A stretch of 64,000 bases of DNA from CACIAM-69d sp001698445 (GTDB lineage Bacteria > Cyanobacteriota > Cyanobacteriia > CACIAM-69d). Each line of letters starts with the position of its first letter. Position 1 is the first letter of the stretch. Positions 46,638-54,340 of this stretch are shown one piece after another. The notes under the pieces are model-generated. The model was not told where the DNA came from and did no database searches. It saw nothing but the letters and a program-made list of their open reading frames with translations. The DNA is taken from assembly GCF_043235035.1 (NCBI RefSeq), contig NZ_JAZAQF010000090.1, positions 19,930 to 83,929 on the forward strand, in the 5' to 3' direction. The translations under genes and the position numbers were made by a program.

Positions 46638-46707
46638 TACTGCCGGTGAACTACTGCCGGTGAACTACTGCTGGCGAACTACTGCTGGCGAACTACTGCC
46701 GGTGCAT
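46638..46707. repeat. 14-bp tandem array, about 5 copies (TACTGCCGGTGAAC type)
   Basis: Copies at 46638-46651, 46652-46665, 46666-46679, 46680-46693 and a partial fifth at 46694-46707 are variants of TACTG(C)(C/T)GG(T/C)GAAC. The array lies in the divergent gap between the sigma-like gene and the DUF1399-like gene, ending 48 bp before the latter's ATG. Confidence 0.92.
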
Positions 46708-46754
46708 TTTCTTCAGCTTATTTTTCCTGGCTCATTATTACGGGAGGCTAACCC

Positions 46755-47381
46755 ATGACAATGCAGGGGATTGGTAGTGATTACTCTGTTGCCCAGCCGC
46801 GGTTCACCTCAGATCCATCCAGCGCTCCATCTGATCAAATCATGACCACCCAGCCTCTGGCTAACAATTCCCACGGGGCTAGCTCAATTCACGGACGCTT
46901 GCGACAAATTGACTGGCGACCAATCCTGTTCAAACTCACGGATGCAACCCATGGCCTGGGTTGGTCGATGGAGCGTGCAATCCCGGCTTTACAGGGCTAT
47001 TTACAATTTTTACGAGCTATCGATCGCTATCCTTACATGGCCCTTGTACCCAGCGAGGACGTGGATGAAGTGTGGCACTGCCATTTACTCGACACGCAAA
47101 AATATGCGGCCGATTGCCAGTGGCTCTTTGGTCGCTTTATTCACCACAATCCCTATTTGGGCACGCCAACTGCGGGAGGCAAAGAGGCATTGGCTGAAGC
47201 TTGGCAAGAAACTTGCCGATTGCTCCAAACCTCGGCGGATGAGCTGGAGGCTGGGTCTTGGACTTGGTTGGGTGACGGCCCTTCTACTTGTGTGTTGTCC
47301 GTTCAAGATTTGGGCGATCGCCCTGGTTTGCCTCTCCGAATTCGGGCGGATCTGTCGGTGGAATTGCTGCCCTGTGCTTAG
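46755..47381 (+). CDS. Glycine-rich-domain-protein-like (DUF1399-type) protein
   Basis: 208 aa. The core (about residues 45-150) reads AIPALQGYLQFLRAIDRYPYMALVPSEDVDEVWHCHLLDTQKYAADCQWLFG in sequence (positions 79-129), then HHNPYLG. The motif VPSxDVDxVWHxHLLDTxxYxxDC is characteristic of the GRDP/DUF1399 family; its His and Cys residues suggest metal binding. The function is not known in bacteria. The ATG is preceded by GGGAGG 8 bp upstream, and by a 14-bp tandem array further up. The N-terminal 40 residues look disordered. Confidence 0.75.
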   Translation: MTMQGIGSDYSVAQPRFTSDPSSAPSDQIMTTQPLANNSHGASSIHGRLRQIDWRPILFKLTDATHGLGWSMERAIPALQGYLQFLRAIDRYPYMALVPSEDVDEVWHCHLLDTQKYAADCQWLFGRFIHHNPYLGTPTAGGKEALAEAWQETCRLLQTSADELEAGSWTWLGDGPSTCVLSVQDLGDRPGLPLRIRADLSVELLPCA

Positions 47382-47546
47382 GGGATGTCTGGCAAGGATT
47401 GGGGGGCGCTGGCCAATTGGGACACTAGCAAAGCACCGATAGTTGTGGGGACGAGATTGCCGGGGCAAGGGGCTGGGGGCTGATATCAGATCCCCACAAC
47501 CTTGATGTCATCGCTTCGATGTCATCGCTTTAAGATGCCATCGCTT

Positions 47547-47602
47547 CAAGATTGTCGGGGCAAGATTGTCGGGGCAAGATTGTCGGGGCAAGATTGTCGG
47601 GG
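47547..47602. repeat. 14-bp tandem array, 4 identical copies of CAAGATTGTCGGGG
   Basis: Four perfect copies lie at 47547-47560, 47561-47574, 47575-47588 and 47589-47602. The palindrome beginning CAAGGGG follows without a gap, as if the last unit ran into it. A related AGATTGCCGGGGCAAGGGG lies at 47454-47472. Upstream, GATGTCATCGCTT-like units (from about 47503) also repeat with a period near 14. Confidence 0.95.
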
Positions 47603-47622
47603 CAAGGGGCTTAAGCCCCTTG
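47603..47622. repeat. 20-bp perfect palindrome CAAGGGGCTTAAGCCCCTTG, second copy
   Basis: Identical to the copy at 22843-22862 and followed by TCTTTAT. As it lies between two convergent genes it may work as a bidirectional terminator. Confidence 0.88.
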
Positions 47623-47717
47623 TCTTTATCGGTTAGTAAGACCCGCAAGGTAGCAATTTAGGCTGTTCAGACACCCTCTGAGGAGTTGAATCTAATGCTC
47701 CGCTGTCCGGTGCTGTG

Positions 47718-47945
47718 CTATTGGGGAGTGCGCTGCAAGTCCGATCGCTCTTCGGGAAGGATCGCCCCTTCCACCGGACAAACTTGGAGGCAAATGCCGC
47801 AATCAATACAGGTGGCAAAATCAATCCAGAACCAATCGGTGCCCTTATTATTTTTGCCGGGGCCGGGGTGAATGCAAGCGACGGGACAAGCTTCCACGCA
47901 GTCGCCCACGCCTTCACAGGTGTGGGTCACAATTGAATGAGCCAT
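47718..47945 (-). CDS. Bacterial-type ferredoxin with 3Fe-4S/4Fe-4S-like cysteine pattern
   Basis: 75 aa. The second cluster motif is complete (Cys46-x2-Cys49-x2-Cys52-x3-Cys56-Pro, in CIDCGICLQVCP). In the first motif one cysteine of the usual CxxCxxCxxxCP is replaced: Cys10, Val13, Cys16, Cys20-Pro, plus an extra Cys24. This resembles seven-iron ferredoxins such as Azotobacter FdI, in which one cluster is 3Fe-4S. An electron carrier role is certain; partners are unknown. Its sequence is nearly the family standard (GTDWFWIDFATCIDCG, EGAILPEE). It is a single gene on the minus strand, about 200 bp from plsC. Confidence 0.9.
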   Translation of the reverse strand: MAHSIVTHTCEGVGDCVEACPVACIHPGPGKNNKGTDWFWIDFATCIDCGICLQVCPVEGAILPEERSDLQRTPQ

Positions 47946-48145
47946 AGGACAATTAAGGTCGGTTCTTCAGGTGTGTTCTTCTCAGGCCATGAGGCGCTCT
48001 TCAGTGTATCGCGACGTTAAGTAATGTAACGAGCGGCAGAATCGTGCAAAAGCATGGCGAGAAATCTCGGGAATCTGCTGACTGGTGGGCCGGGAGGGGA
48101 TGTCCATGAAACAATGTCCAGAAAGCAACTGTTGTGGAAGGATGA

Positions 48146-48811
48146 TTGGCGTTGGTTTCTGAGAACCTGCAACTCGTAAAGCGCGATCGAGAGCCTGTCA
48201 GTAGTTGGGCGCTTTACCATCTCCTGAAGTGGTCGGTGATTAGCCCGGTGTTGCATTCCTATTTTCGGGTGCGCATCTATGGAGCTGAGCGGGTGCCGAA
48301 GACTGGACCGCTGATCGTGGCCAGCAACCATGCAAGCGATTTTGACCCCCCGATCGTGGCTAATTGCACGGGTCGTCCGGTGGCTTTTATGGCCAAGGAA
48401 GAGCTGTTTAATGTGCCGCTGTTGGCTCCCGCGATTCGGCTCTATGGGGCCTATCCGGTCAAGCGCGGTACGGGCGATCGGGGAGCCATCCGAGCCGCCA
48501 TGGATTATTTAGATGCGGGCTGGGCTGCGGGTGTATTCATTGACGGCACGCGCCGGCCCGATGGTCGCATTCATAACCCCAAGCTGGGGGCAGCGCTGAT
48601 TGCGGCTAAAACTCAAACGCCTTTGTTGCCCATGAGCTTGTGGGGGACGGAGCAGATTTTTGCGAAGGGGAAAGTCCCCTGCCCAGTGTCGGTGACGGTG
48701 CGCATTGGTGAGCTGATTGATCCCCCCCGATCGAGCAATCGTGCTGAACTGGAAGCCGTCACCCAGCGCTGTACGGATGCGATCCATGCTCTCCATGCTC
48801 TGGGTCGTTAG
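48146..48811 (+). CDS. plsC: 1-acyl-sn-glycerol-3-phosphate acyltransferase (PlsC family)
   Basis: 221 aa. The acyltransferase block I NHASDFD (HxxxxD, in IVASNHASDFDPP), block II AFMAKEELF, block III FIDGTRRPDGRIH and block IV LPMSLWG are all present. It should add the second acyl chain to lysophosphatidic acid in membrane lipid synthesis. The start is TTG at 48146, supported by GGAAGGA 3-9 bp upstream; no ATG is available in frame. It converges on metK, with a hairpin between them. Confidence 0.93.
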   Translation: MALVSENLQLVKRDREPVSSWALYHLLKWSVISPVLHSYFRVRIYGAERVPKTGPLIVASNHASDFDPPIVANCTGRPVAFMAKEELFNVPLLAPAIRLYGAYPVKRGTGDRGAIRAAMDYLDAGWAAGVFIDGTRRPDGRIHNPKLGAALIAAKTQTPLLPMSLWGTEQIFAKGKVPCPVSVTVRIGELIDPPRSSNRAELEAVTQRCTDAIHALHALGR

Positions 48812-48847
48812 GGGCCAAACGGTTACACCGTAGGAAGCATAAAGGGA

Positions 48848-48873
48848 TAGGGGCATACAACCGTATGCCCCTA
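48848..48873. terminator. Hairpin between convergent plsC and metK
   Basis: TAGGGGCATAC (48848-48858) and GTATGCCCCTA (48863-48873) pair perfectly around AACC, followed by CTAAAAA. The GGGGCATAC/GTATGCCCC hairpin is also a familiar dispersed repeat in cyanobacteria. It may terminate both genes. Confidence 0.65.
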
Positions 48874-48971
48874 CTAAAAACTGTGTTGGGGGATGAAGCC
48901 GCAAGGGCAACCCCCCATTTCCCCATTTGTTGTCAAGAGTGGTTGTTTGGCAACGATCGCCTAGTGCGGGT

Positions 48972-50234
48972 CTAGGACACGCTCGACAATTGCGCCAAGT
49001 TGGCTTTGAGAGCCTCCACCTTGTCCAGAGCTTCCCAGGGCAAATCCAAGTCCGATCGACCCAAGTGCCCGTAGGCCGCCACCTCTTGATAGAACCGGCC
49101 ACCCCGATCGCCCGGTAACCGTTGCAGATCGTAGGTTTGGATGATGCCAGCGGGCCGCAGCTCAAAGCAATTGCGAATGGCCGTGAGCAGTTGGTCTTCG
49201 TCTACCTTGGCGGTGCCAAAGGTTTCGATCGAGATACTGACCGGACGAGCCACCCCGATCGCGTAGCTAACCTGCACTTCGCACTTGTCTGCCAAGCCAG
49301 CGGCCACCACGTTTTTGGCCACATGGCGACAGGCATAGGCCGCGCTACGATCGACCTTGGTGGGATCCTTGCCCGAGAAAGCACCGCCCCCGTGGCGAGC
49401 ATAACCACCATAGGTATCCACAATGATCTTGCGACCCGTTAAGCCCGAGTCCCCTTGGGGTCCACCGATCACAAACTTACCCGTCGGGTTTACCAGAAAA
49501 CGGGTTTCGCTCGAAGGCTTCACGATCAAGTCCGTGAACACCGGCTCCACCACCGCCGACCAGAGATCCTCCCGAATTTTGGCTTGCACAGCCGCTTCTT
49601 CGGAAAGATCCCCGATCGAAGCGGTGTGTTGCGTCGAAATCAGAATCGTATCGATCGCCACCGGCCGGCCATCTTCATAGACCACCGATACTTGAGTTTT
49701 GCCATCGGGCCGCAGGTAAGCCAATTGACCCGTTTTGCGAACCGCCGCCAATCGTCGCGCCAACCGATGGGCAATGCTAATCGGCAAGGGCATCAATTCT
49801 GGCGTTTCGTTACAGGCATAACCAAACATCAAACCTTGGTCGCCTGCCCCGATCGCATCAAGGGCCTCATCACTCATCGCCTCCCGAGTTTCCTGGGCCG
49901 CATTCACCCCTTGGGCAATGTCCGGCGACTGTTCATCCAATGCCACAATCACAGAGCAGCTCTCGGCCGCGAACCCATTGCTGGAATCGGTGTAGCCAAT
50001 TTCGGCAATTTTGCGCCGAGCAATCTCAACAAAGTTCACATGGGCCTTGGAGGAAATTTCCCCTGTGATCAACACTAAGCCCGTGTTAACCACCACTTCA
50101 GCCGCCACCCGCGCCTTCGGGTCAACGGTGAGCAGCGCATCCAAAATGGCATCGGAAATTTGGTCACAAATTTTGTCGGGGTGACCTTCCGTGACCGACT
50201 CAGACGTAAATAGGGAGCGACGAGACAAGGACAC
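48972..50234 (-). CDS. metK: S-adenosylmethionine synthase MetK
   Basis: 420 aa. It makes S-adenosylmethionine from methionine and ATP. Diagnostic motifs are TSESVTEGHPDKICDQISDAILD at the N-terminus, GAGDQGLMFGYACNETPELMPLPI, the P-loop-like GGGAFSGKDPTKVDRSAAY and, further on, YAIGVARPVSI. The length is normal. A promoter with an extended -10 is found 46-51 bp upstream of its ATG. The next gene upstream on the same strand is the HAD phosphatase, nearly 390 bp away. Confidence 0.97.
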   Translation of the reverse strand: MSLSRRSLFTSESVTEGHPDKICDQISDAILDALLTVDPKARVAAEVVVNTGLVLITGEISSKAHVNFVEIARRKIAEIGYTDSSNGFAAESCSVIVALDEQSPDIAQGVNAAQETREAMSDEALDAIGAGDQGLMFGYACNETPELMPLPISIAHRLARRLAAVRKTGQLAYLRPDGKTQVSVVYEDGRPVAIDTILISTQHTASIGDLSEEAAVQAKIREDLWSAVVEPVFTDLIVKPSSETRFLVNPTGKFVIGGPQGDSGLTGRKIIVDTYGGYARHGGGAFSGKDPTKVDRSAAYACRHVAKNVVAAGLADKCEVQVSYAIGVARPVSISIETFGTAKVDEDQLLTAIRNCFELRPAGIIQTYDLQRLPGDRGGRFYQEVAAYGHLGRSDLDLPWEALDKVEALKANLAQLSSVS

Positions 50235-50620
50235 TGGCCCTCCAACAGCGAGACAGACTGATTGCTGATAAGCGAAGCGATTATATCACTGGTCTCTATT
50301 TGCCTTAGGTAACCATTAGTACTTGTGCTTTTTCATGAAAACTCTGAGGACTATTATTCACGAGTGAGTTCAATGAGTTGCTTGGGTTGATTCATGGAAC
50401 TCATGTGGGCTTAATTGATGAGACTCATTCTTGAACTGGTTAATTAACGGTTAAATCAATGGAGTGATCTATTGCTTGGCTGGACAGTTAATTGAGAAAT
50501 AAATCTGAAAAATTCGTTTATTAATAAATTTGAAATTCGTTCGAGAATTGACTTGTTAATTTATGCGATCGAAACTTGTGTAATCAAAATTTATGTGATC
50601 GAAAGCTAAGCGATCGAAAG
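50235..50620. other. 386-bp gap between metK and HAD gene
   Basis: AT-rich. It contains the metK promoter (50280-50285) and the 15-bp repeats at its far end (50595-50639). I looked for a SAM riboswitch-like structure and saw none. Confidence 0.5.
50280..50288 (-). promoter_or_regulatory. metK promoter, extended -10 TGATATAAT
   Basis: On the minus strand TG-A-TATAAT is a consensus extended -10 (TATAAT at 50280-50285). No matching -35 is seen at 16-18 bp, which extended -10 promoters can lack. The predicted leader before metK is about 40 nt. Confidence 0.6.
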
Positions 50621-50639
50621 CTAAGCGATCGAAACCTGA
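50595..50639. repeat. 15-bp tandem repeat overlapping the HAD gene end, 3 copies
   Basis: Units (G)(T/C)GATCGAAAGCTAA occur at 50595-50609, 50610-50624 and, diverged, 50625-50639. The last copy and part of the middle one form the C-terminal codons and stop of the HAD gene (QVSIA-stop), so the gene end appears to have been duplicated outwards. Confidence 0.85.
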
Positions 50640-51445
50640 AGTGCATCCAAACTCTGAATCAGAAAATCGGCCTGTAGTTCTGACAGGGCCTGGTTGCGCA
50701 TCTCTTGAACATCAATCGCCTTGGGGGGAATGGTGCGCGAAACAATCGTGTTGGGGATTGCGTAGGTACGGTCAATTCCGATCGCGGCGGCCAAACCCGC
50801 AGCCCTCGCTGCCTGCATGTCAATTGCAGAGTCGCCCACGAGCAAGACCCGATCGGGCGCAACTCCCAACTGCTCGCACAAGCGCCAAACACTAGCTGGG
50901 TCTGGCTTGGCGGGCCCTGTGTTCGCCGCGCCAATCACCTGAATCCATTGGCCCAGGTCATACCGCGTCAGAAACGCTTGGGTATGTTCCAGCGTATCCC
51001 CCGTCAAAATCCCTAATTCCAAGCCCGATCGCGCCAAGCGCTCCAGGCAAAATTCCGTCTCCTCATAGGGCCAAGTTTGCAACGCCTTGTCCCCACAGAT
51101 GCGATCGGCCTCGGCAAAGGCCTGTTGCACCAGGGCGATCGCCGTAGACCAGCTACAACCGGTTTCCGCCACGTAGGCCGCTGCCGCCACACAGTTTTGC
51201 TCACGAGTTCCCACCGCCATCAGCCCGGCCGGATTCCAGCGATCGGCACTGGCCCCCATGGCCAACAGCAGGCGATCGTCCACCTCGGGAATACGGGACT
51301 GAATAGCCTTGACCCTCGCTTGGGCCAACAGCCGTAAAAAGCCGCTTGTATCGGCCAACGTTCCATCCTTATCGAACAGAACCGCCTCAATTCCCTCTAG
51401 GGGATGACCATCTACCCAAACTGTTAACACGAGTGGTTTTCCCAA
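50621..51445 (-). CDS. HAD-superfamily hydrolase, phosphatase-like
   Basis: 274 aa. HAD motif I is VLFDKDGTLADT (both Asp present), motif II lies in GILTGDTLEH, motif III is the Lys in GPAKPDPASVW and motif IV is LLVGDSAIDMQAA, with a helical cap between. It most resembles phosphoglycolate phosphatase/Gph-type enzymes, but the substrate cannot be set from sequence. The N-terminal MGKPLVLTVWVDGHPLEGI lies before the domain; the start may be slightly further in. Its 3' end lies in a 15-bp tandem repeat. Confidence 0.88.
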   Translation of the reverse strand: MGKPLVLTVWVDGHPLEGIEAVLFDKDGTLADTSGFLRLLAQARVKAIQSRIPEVDDRLLLAMGASADRWNPAGLMAVGTREQNCVAAAAYVAETGCSWSTAIALVQQAFAEADRICGDKALQTWPYEETEFCLERLARSGLELGILTGDTLEHTQAFLTRYDLGQWIQVIGAANTGPAKPDPASVWRLCEQLGVAPDRVLLVGDSAIDMQAARAAGLAAAIGIDRTYAIPNTIVSRTIPPKAIDVQEMRNQALSELQADFLIQSLDALQVSIA

Positions 51446-51547
51446 GGGCGATCGCCCATAAAGACTACCCCCCTAAATGTTGACGTGGTCTGAACTTGGG
51501 GTTCAACCAACCAATTCCCACACCAAGGGCAAGCAAGATTTCAGACA

Positions 51548-51575
51548 GAATTCAAAATCCAGAATTCAAAATCCA
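51548..51575. repeat. 14-bp direct repeat GAATTCAAAATCCA x2
   Basis: Two perfect adjacent copies at 51548-51561 and 51562-51575, just downstream of the rpsA terminator. This is another 14-bp period, though only two copies. Confidence 0.88.
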
Positions 51576-51583
51576 AAAACACA

Positions 51584-51613
51584 ACAGGCAAGGGTTTTTC
51601 GCTCCTTGCCTGT
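51584..51613 (-). terminator. rpsA Rho-independent terminator
   Basis: On the minus strand, ACAGGCAAGG and CCTTGCCTGT pair perfectly (10 bp) around a 10-base loop, followed by TGTGTTTTTGG. It begins 15 bp after the rpsA stop. Confidence 0.88.
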
Positions 51614-51628
51614 CGGGTCTCATCAATC

Positions 51629-52645
51629 TTACTCGTCTGCTGCGGTGGCGTAAGCGGCTTCGTCTGCGCTTTCTTCCACCTCTTCCGGAGCTGCTTCTGC
51701 AACCGGCTCAGGGGCAGCACTAGCACTGCTTCCTTGCTGTTGCAGCTTCATTTGCTCGCGGTATTTCGCCGCCATTTCTTCCGCCTTGTCATAGACCAAT
51801 TGGCGGTTCTTGAGCATGTCACCGGGTTCCGGCTCAAGCTGCTTGGTCGAAAGCGAGATCCGGCCACGCTCGGCATCCAAATCGATAATCATCACCTTCA
51901 CTTCGTCGTTGACGTTGAAGATGCTGTGGGGCGTATCGATGTGCTCGTGCGAAATTTCGGAGATGTGCAGCAGACCGCTCACGCCGCCGATGTCGATGAA
52001 CGCACCGTAGGGCTTGATGCCACGGACGGTACCGATCACCACTTCGCCCACTTCCAGGCGGTTCATCTTGCGCTCCACCAATGCACGGCGGTGGCTCAAG
52101 ACCAGGCGGTTGCGATCTTCGTCCACTTCCAGGAACTTGAGGGGCAGCTCTTCGCCCACCAGTTCTTCCTTGGGCTTGCGGGTGCTGATGTGGGAACCGG
52201 GGATGAAGCCACGCAGGCCTTCAATCCGTACCAGTGCACCACCTCGGTTGGTGGCAAACACGGCCGATCGCACGGTGGCATCTTCCGCTTGCAGTTGGCG
52301 CACCCGTTCCCAGGCCCGCATGTATTCAATGCGGCGGATTGAAAGGGTTAATTGCCCATCCTCATTCTCATCAGCCAAGATGAAGAATTCGCGCGTTTCG
52401 TTGGGCTGCAATACCTCATCCGGATTTTCGATCCGGTTGATGGACATCTCCTGGATGGGGATATAAGCAGAGGTCTTGGCACCGATGTCAATCAATGCGC
52501 CGCGCGGTTCGATGCTGAACACCGTCCCTGCCACGATGTCACCAGGGCTAAAGTGATAGTCGTATTTATCAAGCAGGGCGGCAAAATCGTCGTGGCCGAA
52601 GCCAACGTCAATGCTGTTGATGGCTGAGATTTCTTGGGTGGGCAT
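51629..52645 (-). CDS. rpsA: 30S ribosomal protein S1, short cyanobacterial form
   Basis: 338 aa from the ATG at 52645 (MPTQEISAINS); an extension to 52723 is not supported. Three S1 RNA-binding domains follow at about residues 32-100 (GDIVAGTVFSIEPRGALIDIGAKTSAYI), 118-185 and 197-268 (VGEVVIGTVRGIKPYGAFIDIGGVSGLLHISEIS). The enterobacterial protein has six, but three is usual for cyanobacteria and plastids. The acidic, Ala/Glu-rich C-terminal tail is low in complexity. It helps the ribosome bind mRNA, particularly where the Shine-Dalgarno is weak, as in many genes here. A strong terminator follows. Confidence 0.96.
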   Translation of the reverse strand: MPTQEISAINSIDVGFGHDDFAALLDKYDYHFSPGDIVAGTVFSIEPRGALIDIGAKTSAYIPIQEMSINRIENPDEVLQPNETREFFILADENEDGQLTLSIRRIEYMRAWERVRQLQAEDATVRSAVFATNRGGALVRIEGLRGFIPGSHISTRKPKEELVGEELPLKFLEVDEDRNRLVLSHRRALVERKMNRLEVGEVVIGTVRGIKPYGAFIDIGGVSGLLHISEISHEHIDTPHSIFNVNDEVKVMIIDLDAERGRISLSTKQLEPEPGDMLKNRQLVYDKAEEMAAKYREQMKLQQQGSSASAAPEPVAEAAPEEVEESADEAAYATAADE

Positions 52646-53053
52646 GCTAACGTGATGGTTTGAGTGCAGTCTGCTCACAGGTTCGCCGGTTACTCGAATG
52701 CTAGGCCGTCTACTAGCGAACACGACGATGGGCTATGGCAAGCTGCGAATGCTAGTCACTGGTCTAGATTCGCCTACAGAGACGGCGTGGGACGAACTCC
52801 AGCAACCAGGGTTGACCGACTTAATATACTAGCACGATGGGTTGGTTCCGGTGGCTTGGTTGCACGGATTGGCCGGACAAGCTTCCCCGGTGCTGTTTGG
52901 CCATGGCCGAAATGCCGCCGAAATGCCGTTGAATGGGGTTCCCAAAGGACGGACTCATTACCCATAGGGCATTACCTATAGAGCATTCTCGATCGCCTAG
53001 CTAGAATCGGGGGGCATCAGGTGGCCCCGCGAGGGCCCAGGAGGGGGGGAATT
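52646..53053. other. 408-bp divergent region, rpsA/hydrolase
   Basis: This should contain the rpsA promoter and leader. An AT stretch CTTAATATACTAG (52820-52832) is the only obvious -10-like sequence and reads on either strand. No gene was found. Confidence 0.45.
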
Positions 53054-54103
53054 TTGAGTACGAATCTTCCAATTAGCAACTATCGGCAAGCGATCGGTAG
53101 CATGACCCAACAGGTACAAACCCTGGAGGCTAAGCTACCCCTGAAGCATCCGGACTGTCGATCGCGCTTTTGGTTACATGATCGCCCAGTACAGCGTGTC
53201 TGTCTGCTATTTCACGGGTTTACCGCTGCGCCCTATCAATTTGTCCCGATCGGGGAAGCGCTCTATCGTGCCGGTTACAACGTGCTGGCTCCCCTCATGC
53301 CGGGTCACGGGCAAGCGGGAAAATGGAACAGCCAAACCCCGCCTCCCCTCCCGATCGACCCCAAGGTGTATCAGAACTTTGGGTTGGAATGGGTGGCCAA
53401 GGCACGCACCTTTGGTCAACAGGTCTCGATCGGGGGGCTTTCCGGCGGCGGCACATTGGCTGCTTGGTTAGCGCAAGAACGCCCCCAGGATATTCACCGC
53501 GCCCTTCTGTTTGCGCCCTACCTCAGCAGCAGCAGCAAAGTGGTTGACTTGTTCGTTTCCAAAACCCAAGGCTACTTTTCTTGGGGCAAAGGGGCCGAAA
53601 GCAGCAGTTTCGATCGCCCCGGTTATCCAGGTTTTGCAGTGCCCGCCTTGGCCACCATGCTGAAAATGGGTCAACAGGTGCTCGATCGGGCCCATCGCCA
53701 GCCCAGCGCCCCCCTGTTTGTGATCTCCAGCCAAAGCGACCAAGCCGTTGGCATTTGGGATCATCGTGCCCTTTGGGAAGACACCCGCAAACGCCAACCC
53801 ATTACCTGGCAACTGGTGTTTAACCGTGTGCTCGATATTCCACACACGATGATGACCCAAGAGGAAGGCAACCGCTACGCCTCCCTGCTGATTACCCTCA
53901 CCCAGGCCTTCATTGAAAGCAGTCTCACCTGGTCAGATGTGGAGGCGATCGCCCGACGGATGATGAACAGCGAAACCTTCATGGATGCCGTGACCAAACT
54001 GCGACTCACCGATCGTGTTTCCGTTCACATGCCCGCCGCCATGACCTTGTTTGACAAGCGGGCCTTTGCAATGGATGACTTACTCGGAGAAAATCGCGAC
54101 TGA
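53054..54103 (+). CDS. Alpha/beta-hydrolase (serine esterase/lipase-like)
   Basis: 349 aa from the TTG at 53054, chosen because a long GGAGGGGGGGA Shine-Dalgarno lies a few bases upstream. The frame extends to 53021 without any similarity. The fold shows the oxyanion region LLFHGFTAAPYQF, the nucleophile elbow GLSGGGTLAAWLA, the acid in VISSQSDQAVGIWDH and the catalytic His probably in DIPHTMMTQEEGNRY. The substrate is unknown; carboxylesterase or monoacylglycerol-lipase-like activity is possible. The C-terminal 80 residues are helical. It is divergent from rpsA. Confidence 0.85.
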   Translation: MSTNLPISNYRQAIGSMTQQVQTLEAKLPLKHPDCRSRFWLHDRPVQRVCLLFHGFTAAPYQFVPIGEALYRAGYNVLAPLMPGHGQAGKWNSQTPPPLPIDPKVYQNFGLEWVAKARTFGQQVSIGGLSGGGTLAAWLAQERPQDIHRALLFAPYLSSSSKVVDLFVSKTQGYFSWGKGAESSSFDRPGYPGFAVPALATMLKMGQQVLDRAHRQPSAPLFVISSQSDQAVGIWDHRALWEDTRKRQPITWQLVFNRVLDIPHTMMTQEEGNRYASLLITLTQAFIESSLTWSDVEAIARRMMNSETFMDAVTKLRLTDRVSVHMPAAMTLFDKRAFAMDDLLGENRD

Positions 54104-54340
54104 TTCTGGTGTGACTGACTTGGAAAAAAATCGCGATCGATCCTGAGCACTGCGGATTTTTGGGCGACGAACGCGCTGATTGACCGTTGGTTCCTGATCC
54201 TTGCGGGGCTGGGTTTTTATGCGATCGCAGTCAGACTCGGCCGAGTCTTTCGCAACTGATTCTTTCGCAACTGATCCAACAATCCCAAACCTCAGGTATT
54301 CTGCAAAAACTAAAAACTCGCTGATGGCAATGCCCAATTT

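Larger units (their letters stand above)
47382..47717. other. 336-bp repeat-rich convergent gap
   Basis: The gap between the DUF1399-like gene and the ferredoxin gene is largely repeats: GATGTCATCGCTT-type units (about 47503-47546), four 14-mers (47547-47602) and the 20-bp palindrome (47603-47622). No gene. Confidence 0.7.

Noticed and set aside
46638..47602. CRISPR array
   Set aside because: The 14-mers are directly adjacent with no spacers, and no cas gene is present.
50235..50620. SAM riboswitch upstream of metK
   Set aside because: The predicted leader from the extended -10 is only about 40 nt, and no SAM aptamer core was seen.
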